From Phytohalomonas tamaricis (lineage in GTDB: Bacteria; Pseudomonadota; Gammaproteobacteria; Pseudomonadales; Halomonadaceae), in NCBI RefSeq assembly GCF_003012345.1, contig NZ_PVRV01000021.1, positions 62,001 through 126,000 on the forward strand: a stretch of 64,000 nt of DNA. Reading direction: 5' to 3'. Positions 9,202-18,107 of this stretch are shown here, one piece after another; the stretch's first letter is position 1, and each line of letters opens with the position of its first letter. Below the pieces are notes generated by a model, which saw only the letters and a program-made list of their open reading frames with translations, had not been told where the DNA came from and ran no database searches. The translations under genes and the position numbers were made by a program.

Positions 9202-10509
9202 CTACGCTGATGCCGAAATGGTCAGCGCGATATGAGTCAGTGAACCGACAGCCAAGGGGAGCACCGACTCATCGAAGTCAAAGCATGGATGGTGATGACC
9301 TGCAGCTAAATGAGTGCCAAATATCATATAAGTGGCCTGGCCACCATGCGTTATGACGCGTGCCATCAATGAAGTGGCATCCTCGGAACCCGCCGGCGTA
9401 GTGTCATGCTTCACAAGATGTTTAATCCCGGGATAACTGGCCAGGCAGGACGCAATATGCTCAACCAGTAGCGGGCTGGATGCACATTCTTCTGCAGAGC
9501 CGACACAATCGATTGAAACGTCAACGTCCTGCATACGTGCGGCACCTTCAATTACTTCCCGGGCGCGACTCTCCATGTAAGAATTGACAGTGGTAGTGGC
9601 TCCGCGGGTTTCTAGCAGTAATAGCGCTGAATCAGCAATCACGTTGCGTCCACTACCTGCATTTAGCTGCCCTACATTAATACGTGAAATACCCTCGCTA
9701 TGGGACGCGATTGAGTGCAAACCAATGGCGCTATGCGCCGCCGCTAACAGTGCGTTGCGTCCAGCTTCCGGTTGGCCACCAGCATGAGCAGCTTTTCCCA
9801 TAAACCGTGCATCCAGTTTGGAGGTGGCCAGAAAGCCATCAGCCCCGCAAATCACTTTCCCTTCGGGGTGACCGAGCCCCAGATGAGAAGCGATTAAATA
9901 ATCAACATCATCTACTACACCGGCTTCGACCATCGATCGAGCTCCCCGCACGCCTTCTTCGGCGGGCTGGAAAATCAGCTTTATTCTGCCGCGAAGCTCG
10001 CTGGAAAATCGGGTCAACAGTTCTGCGAGCCCCAGGCCAATCGTGGCATGCCCATCATGACCGCAGGCATGCATTGACCCTTCATTGATGGAGGCAAACT
10101 TTTCTGAGCTGGGCCGGTGATCCGATTGCTTGGACTCCTGAATAGGCAGCGCATCGAGGTCAAATCGAAACGCCTGAATAGGGCCGGGCCGATGAGTGTC
10201 GAGAATTCCAACTACCCCGGTAAATCCTCCTGCTAAAGCGGGCAACCAACGTTCAATGGCACCTTGAGCACGCGCGCGTTCCAAGGCTGCCTTGAGCGTC
10301 TGTTCATCTGGTACCCCCATGCGGGCTCCGTCTCGGACCACCTCTTGCCCCAGTTGCACAGTGAACCCCATTTGGCTCAGTTTCTCAGCAACATGACTGG
10401 CGGTTCGAAATTCCAGCCAGCCCTGCTCGGGATGCCGATGGAAGTCACGTCGCTGTGCACACAGTTCATGATTGATGGAATTTACATTCTGGACAATGAT
10501 GTTTTGCAT
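9202..10509 (-). CDS. AbgA-like M20 family amidohydrolase
   Basis: Zinc-dependent amidohydrolase of the M20 family, closest in pattern to AbgA, the catalytic subunit that splits p-aminobenzoyl-glutamate. At 435 residues from the chosen ATG it matches AbgA length. Visible metal and catalytic features: MHACGHDGH, PAEEG, the dimerisation-domain GKAAHAGGQPE, GSEDAT and FGTHLAAGHHHP near the C-terminus. Early residues HRHPEQGWLEFRTAS are typical. ATG at 10509 is preferred to an upstream one that would add 24 unrelated residues. An AbgB partner is absent. It follows a GNAT gene by 72 bp on the same strand, so it probably acts in the island's pathway by hydrolysing an amide or N-acyl intermediate. 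The actual substrate is not known. Confidence 0.85.
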   Translation of the reverse strand: MQNIIVQNVNSINHELCAQRRDFHRHPEQGWLEFRTASHVAEKLSQMGFTVQLGQEVVRDGARMGVPDEQTLKAALERARAQGAIERWLPALAGGFTGVVGILDTHRPGPIQAFRFDLDALPIQESKQSDHRPSSEKFASINEGSMHACGHDGHATIGLGLAELLTRFSSELRGRIKLIFQPAEEGVRGARSMVEAGVVDDVDYLIASHLGLGHPEGKVICGADGFLATSKLDARFMGKAAHAGGQPEAGRNALLAAAHSAIGLHSIASHSEGISRINVGQLNAGSGRNVIADSALLLLETRGATTTVNSYMESRAREVIEGAARMQDVDVSIDCVGSAEECASSPLLVEHIASCLASYPGIKHLVKHDTTPAGSEDATSLMARVITHGGQATYMIFGTHLAAGHHHPCFDFDESVLPLAVGSLTHIALTISASA

Positions 10510-10581
10510 GACGCTTTTTGAGCTCTTGTTATAAGAAATATGATGACATGGACAACACTTAGCCGTATGCGATATTGCCAC

Positions 10582-11439
10582 TCAGCCCATTGCCTGAGTG
10601 ATCAGGCCGAATCGAGTCAACGGTCCTTCATCCAAGCGTGCACCGCGGCGCATACGCATGACATTATCAACGCAGACAAGCCCAGCCCCAACCAACCAGC
10701 TGTCATCGTCGAGGTCGACCAGGTCGAGCCGCACAAAATGGCCTTCGGCGTTGATGAGCAGGGCTTGGATCAGCACCTGAGCCTGATCGGAGCTATACGC
10801 TAGAATCGGACCGATGTGCTCGCCGCGTCCGAAGGGCCGTTTAAGCGCGACGCCCATCAGCGCTCCTTCATGTTCGATAATTATGCCGGCCGTGGCCTGA
10901 CGCACTGTTTCGGCGTGTACAGGATTGTCGGGAAAAAGAGCCATGATGGCGCTGCGGTCTGTGTCTTTCATGGCGCGCAGACCTGGTGGTAAATCTATGG
11001 CCGGCACTCCACCGGCGACGACTCCCTGATACTGATAGATCGTATTGCAGGGCTCGAAACCCAGTTTGTAATACAGCGGTGCACCCGCAGCCGTGGCCAC
11101 CAGCATCAGAGTACGTTCACCAGCCTGCGCCATGAGGCGGGTCATGATTGCTCGGCCTAAGCCGCGGCCTTGCCAGTCATCTCTAATGATTACCAAACCG
11201 AGTGTGGCGATCAGCCCCTGGTTGAGGCAAAACCCAGTGCCGATCAGTTCACCCTTGGCGTTATCCAAGGCGACGCCTTTTCCCACGGTGAACATCTGTT
11301 TCCAATCTTCCAGACGATGGGGCCAGCCAAGCTTGCGGGACAGGCCGTGCGCTGCTGCAAGATCGTCAATAGTCATCGTGCGCCAGTGCAGCGTTTCGCT
11401 ATCGCTCTGACAGGTGGTAACCGTAGGGGAGTGGGCCAT
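10582..11439 (-). CDS. GNAT family N-acetyltransferase (two-domain)
   Basis: Acetyl-CoA dependent N-acyltransferase, 285 residues. The N-terminal GNAT fold (about 15-145) has the acetyl-CoA loop RDDWQGRGLGRAIMTRL and the later YYKLGFEP segment. Residues about 150-285 form a second domain like the C-terminal extension of YitH/HolE-type GNATs. An AAGGAG site precedes the ATG at 11439. It is upstream of and likely co-transcribed with the AbgA-like hydrolase, an arrangement that suggests reversible N-acylation of an amine intermediate, although that is inference. Divergent from the aldehyde dehydrogenase gene at 11696. Confidence 0.85.
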   Translation of the reverse strand: MAHSPTVTTCQSDSETLHWRTMTIDDLAAAHGLSRKLGWPHRLEDWKQMFTVGKGVALDNAKGELIGTGFCLNQGLIATLGLVIIRDDWQGRGLGRAIMTRLMAQAGERTLMLVATAAGAPLYYKLGFEPCNTIYQYQGVVAGGVPAIDLPPGLRAMKDTDRSAIMALFPDNPVHAETVRQATAGIIIEHEGALMGVALKRPFGRGEHIGPILAYSSDQAQVLIQALLINAEGHFVRLDLVDLDDDSWLVGAGLVCVDNVMRMRRGARLDEGPLTRFGLITQAMG

Positions 11440-11695
11440 GTCGCTGTTCTCCTTGTTGGGGTGTCACCGCGTCCATCTTGCGGTCACTTTCGCACTCTGA
11501 CCTTCCAGATTCCACGCCCGCATGCAAGTTACCGGCAATTCGGCAGATTTGACCGAACGTGCCGAGCATGAGCGCATCAATTGCGCTCAGGTGCCCTTTA
11601 ATCGGCACCCCATGCCGAGGCATCCGCCCTAGCATGGAGGCACGATACGGTGCCTATGTGGGCATCGTTACACTCCTCTTCTAACGAGAACTACC
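11440..11695. promoter_or_regulatory. Divergent promoter region with inverted repeats
   Basis: A 256-bp spacer between divergent GNAT and aldehyde dehydrogenase genes. It contains a 6-bp inverted repeat GGTGCC (11590-11595) with GGCACC (11604-11609), and TTCGG/CCGAA arms around 11550. Either could be an operator for a regulator such as the Lrp protein at 31859; no evidence links them directly. Confidence 0.35.
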
Positions 11696-13171
11696 ATGTC
11701 GAGTTTTGATCCTGCTCGTATCGCTATTCCGTGCGCGCATTTTATTGACGGTCGTCGGGTCGTCGACAAAGGAGAATTGGCCACAGTGCGGCCTTCAGAT
11801 GGAGCAACCTACGCTGAATTACCGATTGCGGATGCTGGGGTTCTCGATGACGCTGTAGGCAGCGCTCGCAAAGCCTTTTTACGCAGTGAGTGGGCGCGGC
11901 AAGCACCTCGCGAACGAGCAAGGATCATGCGCCGCTGGGCAGATCTGATTGAGGCGGATGTTGACTATCTTGCGTCACTCGAAGCGCTCGGTTCAACGCG
12001 TCCCATCGACCAGGCACGTGCCTGGGATGTGCCCTATACCGCTGAAGGCATCCGTTTTTTTGCTGAGTTTGCCGACAAGCACGGCGGTGAGGTGGCCGCG
12101 ACCGCTCACGATCATCTAGGCATGCAAATTGCCGAGCCGCTGGGCGTCATCGGGGCAATTGCACCCTGGAACTTTCCGCTCAGCATGACCTGTTGGAAGG
12201 TGGCACCAGCACTGGCTGCCGGTAACACAGTCGTACTGAAGCCTTCGGAAATGACGCCCTTTACAGCAGTACGGCTGGCTGAGCTGGCCATCGAGGCCGG
12301 AATGCCGGCTGGTGTTTTCAACGTCATTCAAGGGAGTGGCCCGATCACTGGAGATGCGTTATGTCGACATCCGGAAATTGCCAAAGTCACTTTTACCGGC
12401 TCAACGGCGACCGGCCGCGCTATTATGGGAGCTTGTGCCGAGACCGGCCCCAAACCAGTAACGCTTGAGCTAGGGGGGAAGAGCCCACAGCTGGTATTCG
12501 CCGATATCCCCGATATTGATCGTACCGCGCAGACCTTGGCGGCTGCCATCACAGGTAATGCAGGCCAGGTCTGCGTAGCGGGCTCGCGGCTGTTGATTCA
12601 AAAGCCACTTCTTGAATCGATGATTGAGCGATTGGCAGCCTCGTTCGGCACACTCACACCGGGCCTGACCTGGCAGGAGGGCTCACGCTTCTCGCCGATT
12701 ATTTCTAGTGTACAGCTTGAGCGTATCGAATCGATTGTGGCACGTGCGAGAGAGGCCGGTGCCGAATTGTTGACCGGTGGCGAGCGCTTTGAAAGCGGGC
12801 TTGGGGGCTGTTTCTATCGGCCGACCATTTTACACGTTAATAACCGTCACAATCCGGCAGTGGATGAGGAAATCTTCGGCCCGGTACTGACAATTCAAAC
12901 CTTCGAGGATGAGGAAGAAGCGCTAGCCCTAGCCGAACATGAAGTTTACGGTTTGGCCTCAGGTATACATACTGCTGATTTAGGGCGAGCGTTGCGTGCC
13001 GTACGCAAGCTTTCGGCCGGCACGGTATGGGTTAATCGTTACGGGCGCAGCAATGACTACATCCTGCCCACCGGTGGATATAAGCGCTCTGGTATTGGCC
13101 GTGATCTGGGGCGTGCCGCTTTCGAGGCCAATCTACATCACAAAAGTGTGTTGATTGATCTCAATCCTTGA
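11696..13171 (+). CDS. NAD(P)-dependent aldehyde dehydrogenase
   Basis: Oxidises an aldehyde to the acid, 491 residues, the usual length of the ALDH superfamily. The cofactor region PWNFPLSMTCWKVAPALAAG, the catalytic glutamate in LELGGKSPQ and the nucleophile cysteine in GNAGQVCVAGSR are all present, and the C-terminal YKRSGIGRDLG motif is intact. It is closer in style to PuuC/betaine-aldehyde-type enzymes than to GabD. It stands alone on the plus strand, divergent from the GNAT/AbgA pair and convergent with hyuB. In the island it would take the aldehyde made by one of the FAD oxidases. The aldehyde's identity is not shown by the sequence. Confidence 0.9.
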   Translation: MSSFDPARIAIPCAHFIDGRRVVDKGELATVRPSDGATYAELPIADAGVLDDAVGSARKAFLRSEWARQAPRERARIMRRWADLIEADVDYLASLEALGSTRPIDQARAWDVPYTAEGIRFFAEFADKHGGEVAATAHDHLGMQIAEPLGVIGAIAPWNFPLSMTCWKVAPALAAGNTVVLKPSEMTPFTAVRLAELAIEAGMPAGVFNVIQGSGPITGDALCRHPEIAKVTFTGSTATGRAIMGACAETGPKPVTLELGGKSPQLVFADIPDIDRTAQTLAAAITGNAGQVCVAGSRLLIQKPLLESMIERLAASFGTLTPGLTWQEGSRFSPIISSVQLERIESIVARAREAGAELLTGGERFESGLGGCFYRPTILHVNNRHNPAVDEEIFGPVLTIQTFEDEEEALALAEHEVYGLASGIHTADLGRALRAVRKLSAGTVWVNRYGRSNDYILPTGGYKRSGIGRDLGRAAFEANLHHKSVLIDLNP

Positions 13172-13191
13172 GATTTGGCTATTTGGAAAGT

Positions 13192-13231
13192 GCTCGGGGC
13201 GCTGCGTTAATACAGGCGTAGAGCCCCGGGC
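13192..13231. terminator. Possible bidirectional terminator between ALDH and hyuB
   Basis: GCTCGGGGC at 13192-13200 pairs with GCCCCGGGC at 13223-13231 with one mismatch around a 22-base loop, in the short gap between convergent genes. T-tracts are weak, so the call is tentative. Confidence 0.3.
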
Positions 13232-13233
13232 CT

Positions 13234-15228
13234 TTAAGTTTCGCTGATTGCAGGGAACCGGGTGCGCAATTCTGCAAAGAGTCGCTGCATCTGATTAGGG
13301 ACATCCTGGTCGGTATGATGCGTCTTCGCCACAATCGCAAATAGCTGGTGCTTGAGGAAAAAACGCCAGGCTACGGGGGCTTGTGCCAAAAAGTCGGTCA
13401 TGAGCCGATAGCGCTCCTGCGTCCATAGCGCTTCAAAGACCGCTCGTGCTGGACCGAAATCGAAATGCCCATGCTCACCTTTGTTTGGGGACGCTACCAT
13501 CTCCTGCGTGCGCAGTTGTAAGGTGGCCTCCAGATCGACGTTACCGTTGATAATCACCACGCCGTAGTCACGTCGAGCTCCCTCCAGAGTCACAAAGCCA
13601 CGTTCTACATCGTGCATTACCTGTTCTGGATCCCGCTCGTATACCGGACCATAACCTCCTGCACCGGGGCCGATAATACGCACAATGTCGCCCGGCTGGC
13701 AGTGGATGAGGTCAGTATTCCCGTGCTCCACGGCATGCGATGTGTCGGGATTGGTCATGAAGCTGGCCGTTCTTCCTGCCCGTCCACCCAACACGCCGGG
13801 TGGGGCAAAGAACGAGCGGTTGCGGTTGCGTGCGGTGATTACGGTATCGGGTGCAGTGATTTCGAAGGTCATCACCGTGGCCAGTCCTCCACGGAAACGT
13901 CCGGGGCCACCGGTATCCGGCGCTAAACCGTAGCGATGAAAGCGGATCGGTACTTCGGTCTCGTTGATCTCGATGGGGGTATTCTTGAGAAATGCTGATA
14001 GTCCACCGCATCCCTCTGGACCGTCATGATGAGGAGTGCCGCCGCCACCGCCACCGACCGGGCCGATTGACGCCACAATGGTGTGACCGAGGGTATCAAT
14101 GGTGCGTACGTTGATAATGGCGTTCCCCCCAGGCGAGGGCGCCGGCATGCGCTCGGGCAGTGCCAGTGAAAAGGCGCCAAGGGTGGTGATCTGCGCCATT
14201 GCACAAGTGAGAGAACGCATACCCACAGCCGCCGGCGCCTGACAGTTCATCACCGTGCCGGGAGGCATGATCGCGCGAGTGGGGCGGAGGGTGCCGGCAT
14301 TGAGTAGCAGGCGCGGATCGAGTGTGGACAGCGCATAAGTAACCCCGACGAGCGCTAACGGATGGCGCTCGCGTCCGCCAGTGGGCATGTTCAGCGACGA
14401 CATCAGCTGCGGGTCGCTGCCGGTATAGTCCAGCTCCAGTGTCTCTCCGCGTATACGCAGGGTCAGGGCGATACGGCAGGGATAACCGCCTTCGCTGTCC
14501 TCGTCGGCATAGTCGGCATGAAAATAATCGCCGTCGGGGATGGTTGCGATGATACGTCGGGCCTGCTGATCGGCGTAATCGAGAATACCTTCGACGCCTT
14601 CAAGAAAGCTCTCGAATCCGAAACGTTCGATTATCTCCAGCATTCGACGTTCACCGATATTGACCGAGGCAATCTGGGCCTGAAAATCTCCCCAGTTCTG
14701 CTCTGGCACTCTTACGTTAAGACGCATGATATGGGCAACTTCTTCATTAAGGCGCCCGTTCTCCATGATCTTCAACGGTGGAATGCGCAGGCCTTCCTGG
14801 GCAATATCGGTCAGCGTGCGTGACAGCGAGGCCGGCACCGCTCCACCGACGTCAGTATTGTGGATATGACCTACCACGAAGCAGGCAATCTGCCCGCCAT
14901 AAAATACCGGTTTCCAAATATGAATGTCAGGCGTATGGGTAGCTACGTTTCCAGCGTAGGAATCGTTGGTGATGCAAATGTCACCTGGCGAGTAGTGCTT
15001 AATCATGGTCAGTACCGGGGCATAATCAATGCCGCTGTACCAAGGTGCGCCGAAACTACGCGGCGAGGCAAAGGCGAGTCCATAACGGGTAACGATCTGA
15101 CACGAGAAGTCCTCGGTCTCCTTTACAAAGGTTGAATGCGCCGTACGCATCAGGGTGTGTGCCATAGCATCAGCCGCAGCGGCGCAATAATTGGCAAGAA
15201 TCTGCAGATGGCGTCCATCAATGGCCAT
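13234..15228 (-). CDS. hyuB: Hydantoinase/oxoprolinase subunit HyuB
   Basis: Beta subunit of the ATP-dependent hydantoinase/5-oxoprolinase/lactamase family, which hydrolyses a cyclic amide after the alpha subunit phosphorylates it. It has 664 residues, slightly longer than typical (about 520-600). Family features: a metal-site-like region ITNDSYAGNVATHTPDIHIW, FVVGHIHNTDVGGAVP, QEGLRIPPLKI and a glycine-rich GPVGGGGGGTPHHDG. Its start overlaps the end of hyuA by 11 bp, a sign of translational coupling. The extra C-terminal 70 or so residues are unusual and may be a family-specific extension. Substrate cannot be read from sequence: hydantoins, 5-oxoproline, pyrrolidone and caprolactam are all processed by relatives. 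Confidence 0.92.
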   Translation of the reverse strand: MAIDGRHLQILANYCAAAADAMAHTLMRTAHSTFVKETEDFSCQIVTRYGLAFASPRSFGAPWYSGIDYAPVLTMIKHYSPGDICITNDSYAGNVATHTPDIHIWKPVFYGGQIACFVVGHIHNTDVGGAVPASLSRTLTDIAQEGLRIPPLKIMENGRLNEEVAHIMRLNVRVPEQNWGDFQAQIASVNIGERRMLEIIERFGFESFLEGVEGILDYADQQARRIIATIPDGDYFHADYADEDSEGGYPCRIALTLRIRGETLELDYTGSDPQLMSSLNMPTGGRERHPLALVGVTYALSTLDPRLLLNAGTLRPTRAIMPPGTVMNCQAPAAVGMRSLTCAMAQITTLGAFSLALPERMPAPSPGGNAIINVRTIDTLGHTIVASIGPVGGGGGGTPHHDGPEGCGGLSAFLKNTPIEINETEVPIRFHRYGLAPDTGGPGRFRGGLATVMTFEITAPDTVITARNRNRSFFAPPGVLGGRAGRTASFMTNPDTSHAVEHGNTDLIHCQPGDIVRIIGPGAGGYGPVYERDPEQVMHDVERGFVTLEGARRDYGVVIINGNVDLEATLQLRTQEMVASPNKGEHGHFDFGPARAVFEALWTQERYRLMTDFLAQAPVAWRFFLKHQLFAIVAKTHHTDQDVPNQMQRLFAELRTRFPAISET

Positions 15229-17287
15229 GAAAGGTGTCCTCCTGGGACGTGTCGGCGGTCACGATCAGGTTGCCGAAGTCATCGACAGTAATCTGCATGC
15301 CTGTTGGCACACAGGTCGTACAATCGTCCTGGGCAATAATGGCCGGACTTGCAAACTGCTGTCCGGCATACAGGGTATGGCGCTGGTAAAATGCCACTGA
15401 ACGCCATTGGCCATCGATGTAAGCCTGAACATGAGTCTCGGCGCAGGCCGAGATATTGCTGGTGGGTAACCGCTTCAGGGGCGGTGTGTTGGTCGGCGAA
15501 GTTACCACCAGGCGCAGGTTGATGATCTGTATGGTGGCCTGCGGGTCGTGATGATTGAAAATCTGTTCATGACGAGCATGGAAGGCCTGGCAAATGGCAT
15601 CGAGATCACCCGTTTCAAGCCAGCGCTTGTCCAATGTCACTTCAACTTCAAAGGACTGTCCGCGATAGCGCATGTCGGCGAGAAACATCAGCGTATATGG
15701 AAGGTCCGTGCCATGCTCGCTGGTCAGCCAATGCTCGCCGCGAACTCTAAGCGTATCAGCGCGTTCACGCAGCCATGGCAGCATTTGCATCGATAGCTCG
15801 GAATAGAGCGTGTCGATGAAGTCGTTGCGCAGGTCGGCCACTAGCCCGCCGAGTGCTGATAGCACGCCGGGTGTGGGTGGGATCACAACGCCTTTCATGT
15901 TCAGCTCGCGTGCCAGCCAACATCCCATCATCGGACCCGCACCGCCGAAGGCCAGAAAATAATACTCGCGCGGGTCGATGCCAAAGCGTGACACCAGCGC
16001 GCTGGTATCAGCGTACATGCCGGAAATAGCGATGCGAATGATAGTCTCGGCCGTCTCCTCAATAGTGATGCCCAGCGGCGCGGCAAGCGTTGCCATGGCG
16101 CGGCTGGCGGCCGTGACATCGACCTGGACACTCTTGTATCCAAGGTCACCGTGGCCGATCAGGCCGCAGACGGCGAAGGCATCAGTGACGGTGGGTTGAT
16201 TCCCTCCCCGGTTGTAACAGACCGGGCCCGGTAGTGAGCCTGCGCTCATCGGACCGACCTGAAGCACACCCAGCGGATCAAGCCAGGCAATCGAACCGCC
16301 ACCCTGACCGATGGAAGTGACCGAGACGGACGGAATATAAATATTGAATTCCCCAATCAACTCGCCGGTGCCGTACTCGGGTTGACCATCAATGATAACC
16401 GCGACATCAGCACTGGTTCCGCCAATATCGAGGCTCAGAAGCCGATTGAAGTTGCACTGTTCGGCAATGTAACTCGCGCCAATCACGCCCGAGGCGGTGC
16501 CGGAAAGCACCATCTGTATGCACTCCGCCTTCGCTTGGTCAAGGCTCATCACGCCGCCGTTAGACTTGGTGATGCGTGGCGGCACCGGTACACCGGCGTC
16601 GGTCAGTGCCTTTTCGAAGGCCTGGAGGTAGTCGATCACCCGGGGTTGAACGTAGGCGTTAATAGTCGCTGTGATGGTGCGCTCATATTCACGAATAACT
16701 GGCCAGATCGCGCCCGAGCAGGACACCAGAAGCTCTGGATCAATATCGTGGATGATATCGCGTACCCGACATTCGTTATGATCGTTGCGCCAAGCATGCA
16801 ACAACGCCACCACGATGCCATCGCATCCCTGCTCGCGAGCCCGCGTCACGGCAGAGACTACGCTATCGCGATCGACCTCAATGAGTATCCTGCCATCGCT
16901 TGAGGTGCGCTCCTGCACGGAGAAAACATGATGGCGCTCGATCAGCGGTGCCGGACGACGTGCATTCAGATCATGAATATGTGCCATTTTCAGCCGTGCT
17001 AGCTCCAGCACATCCTCAAAGCCTGCCGTGGTCAGCAGCGCCAGTCGTACACCGTTGCGCTGGATGACCGTATTGATGCCCACTGTGGTGCCATGCGTAA
17101 AGTAGTCCACTTGTTGAGCATTAATTCCGAAACGCTCTTCAAGGCGCGCAAGCCCGGTGGTGATCTCGCTGCCCGGGCGATCCGGGCGCGAGAACACCTT
17201 AAGGGTATGGATGTGTCCGCTGTGGTTATCCAGCACGGCGAAGTCGGTGAACGACCCGCCGATATCAACTCCGATGCGATAGGTCAT
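15218..17287 (-). CDS. hyuA: Hydantoinase/oxoprolinase subunit HyuA
   Basis: Alpha subunit of the ATP-dependent cyclic amidase, 689 residues, normal length. The ASKHA-type ATP-binding fold is shown by RIGVDIGGSFTDFAVLD at the N-terminus, THGTTVGINTVIQR near residue 65, LSLDIGGTSADVAVI around 290 and FGGAGPMMGCWLAREL around 450. It would phosphorylate the amide oxygen of a lactam or imide ring and pass it to HyuB. It overlaps the upstream GNAT gene by 23 bp and hyuB by 11 bp, forming a compact three-gene unit. Neighbouring GabT and GabD make a four-carbon lactam such as 2-pyrrolidone or an N-alkyl derivative an attractive substrate, as inference. Confidence 0.93.
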   Translation of the reverse strand: MTYRIGVDIGGSFTDFAVLDNHSGHIHTLKVFSRPDRPGSEITTGLARLEERFGINAQQVDYFTHGTTVGINTVIQRNGVRLALLTTAGFEDVLELARLKMAHIHDLNARRPAPLIERHHVFSVQERTSSDGRILIEVDRDSVVSAVTRAREQGCDGIVVALLHAWRNDHNECRVRDIIHDIDPELLVSCSGAIWPVIREYERTITATINAYVQPRVIDYLQAFEKALTDAGVPVPPRITKSNGGVMSLDQAKAECIQMVLSGTASGVIGASYIAEQCNFNRLLSLDIGGTSADVAVIIDGQPEYGTGELIGEFNIYIPSVSVTSIGQGGGSIAWLDPLGVLQVGPMSAGSLPGPVCYNRGGNQPTVTDAFAVCGLIGHGDLGYKSVQVDVTAASRAMATLAAPLGITIEETAETIIRIAISGMYADTSALVSRFGIDPREYYFLAFGGAGPMMGCWLARELNMKGVVIPPTPGVLSALGGLVADLRNDFIDTLYSELSMQMLPWLRERADTLRVRGEHWLTSEHGTDLPYTLMFLADMRYRGQSFEVEVTLDKRWLETGDLDAICQAFHARHEQIFNHHDPQATIQIINLRLVVTSPTNTPPLKRLPTSNISACAETHVQAYIDGQWRSVAFYQRHTLYAGQQFASPAIIAQDDCTTCVPTGMQITVDDFGNLIVTADTSQEDTFHGH

Positions 17288-17828
17288 GATGAGAAGTCTC
17301 GTTTTTTATCCTTGTAATATGCTTGCCAGGGTAGCGTTGGCGATCAGGGTCGGGGCCGGTGACTTCCATCAGCCGCTGGGGCGCGGCAACAGGTTGCCAA
17401 CCTGCGCGGGTATAAACGCCATGGGCATCGCGAGTGGCCAATAACCACTTCGTAATGCTTTCCAGCGCAGGGTGGGCACGTACGGCATGTGATAGCCAGC
17501 TACCCAGTCCATGGCCGCGATGTTTGGGCTCGATATAAACATCCATTAAATAGGCGAAACGGGCGTAGTCGGTGACGACGCGGGCGAACCCGACCTGTTC
17601 GTCCGAAGATGGATGACTGTGGCTCTGATCGGTCTGGCAATACAGCCCGAAGACCAAGGAGTGCTCAACTGAGCGCATCACGACCTCGCGGTTGATTCCC
17701 TGAGCCCAATAGGAGTCTCCGCTCAAGCAGTGATAGACATGCTCGGCATCAAGCCGGTCACGGTCGGTGCTCAGCACATAATCGCCGTGTTGCCACTCGA
17801 CGATTTCAATTTGGTGCAGTGGACCCAT
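17265..17828 (-). CDS. GNAT family N-acetyltransferase
   Basis: Single-domain GNAT, 187 residues, first gene of the GNAT-hyuA-hyuB unit. It carries YWAQGINREVVMRSVEHSL, typical of a GNAT subgroup, the acetyl-CoA pocket in EPKHRGHGLGSWLSHAV and a late YTRAGWQPV. The final residues overlap hyuA by 23 bp in another frame. An AGAGG site lies before the ATG at 17828. Its tight linkage to the lactamase subunits suggests it acts on the same compound or product, perhaps by protecting a reactive amine, but no function has been established for this family in such operons. Confidence 0.85.
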   Translation of the reverse strand: MGPLHQIEIVEWQHGDYVLSTDRDRLDAEHVYHCLSGDSYWAQGINREVVMRSVEHSLVFGLYCQTDQSHSHPSSDEQVGFARVVTDYARFAYLMDVYIEPKHRGHGLGSWLSHAVRAHPALESITKWLLATRDAHGVYTRAGWQPVAAPQRLMEVTGPDPDRQRYPGKHITRIKNETSHHDLSHRS

Positions 17829-18107
17829 GAATACCTCTTTTCAGGTTGGCTCCGGCGGGAAACTCCGAGATAAAGTGCTTGGGGAATTTTAAGTCTTGCA
17901 CCTTTTTTAAGGCCGAAACCACTGTGGCTTGGGCTGGCAATGAAATTCAGCAGAATGCGTCATATCAGCACCATATCGGCGCATGACGTGCGTTCGGAGG
18001 GCATGGACTCGGCACCGCATGCTGCGCAAATCGCCATAGCATGAAACAAGCATAAGCACTCCTTCGTGTTGGGTGAGATGCCCTGCCAATAACAAGAGAT
18101 TTCGATA
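17829..18107. promoter_or_regulatory. Divergent intergenic region, GNAT-hyuAB versus oxidase operon
   Basis: A 279-bp spacer between the divergent GNAT-hyuAB unit and the eight-gene oxidase-transporter operon. It must contain both promoters. I see no strong -10/-35 pair or long inverted repeat. Confidence 0.4.
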
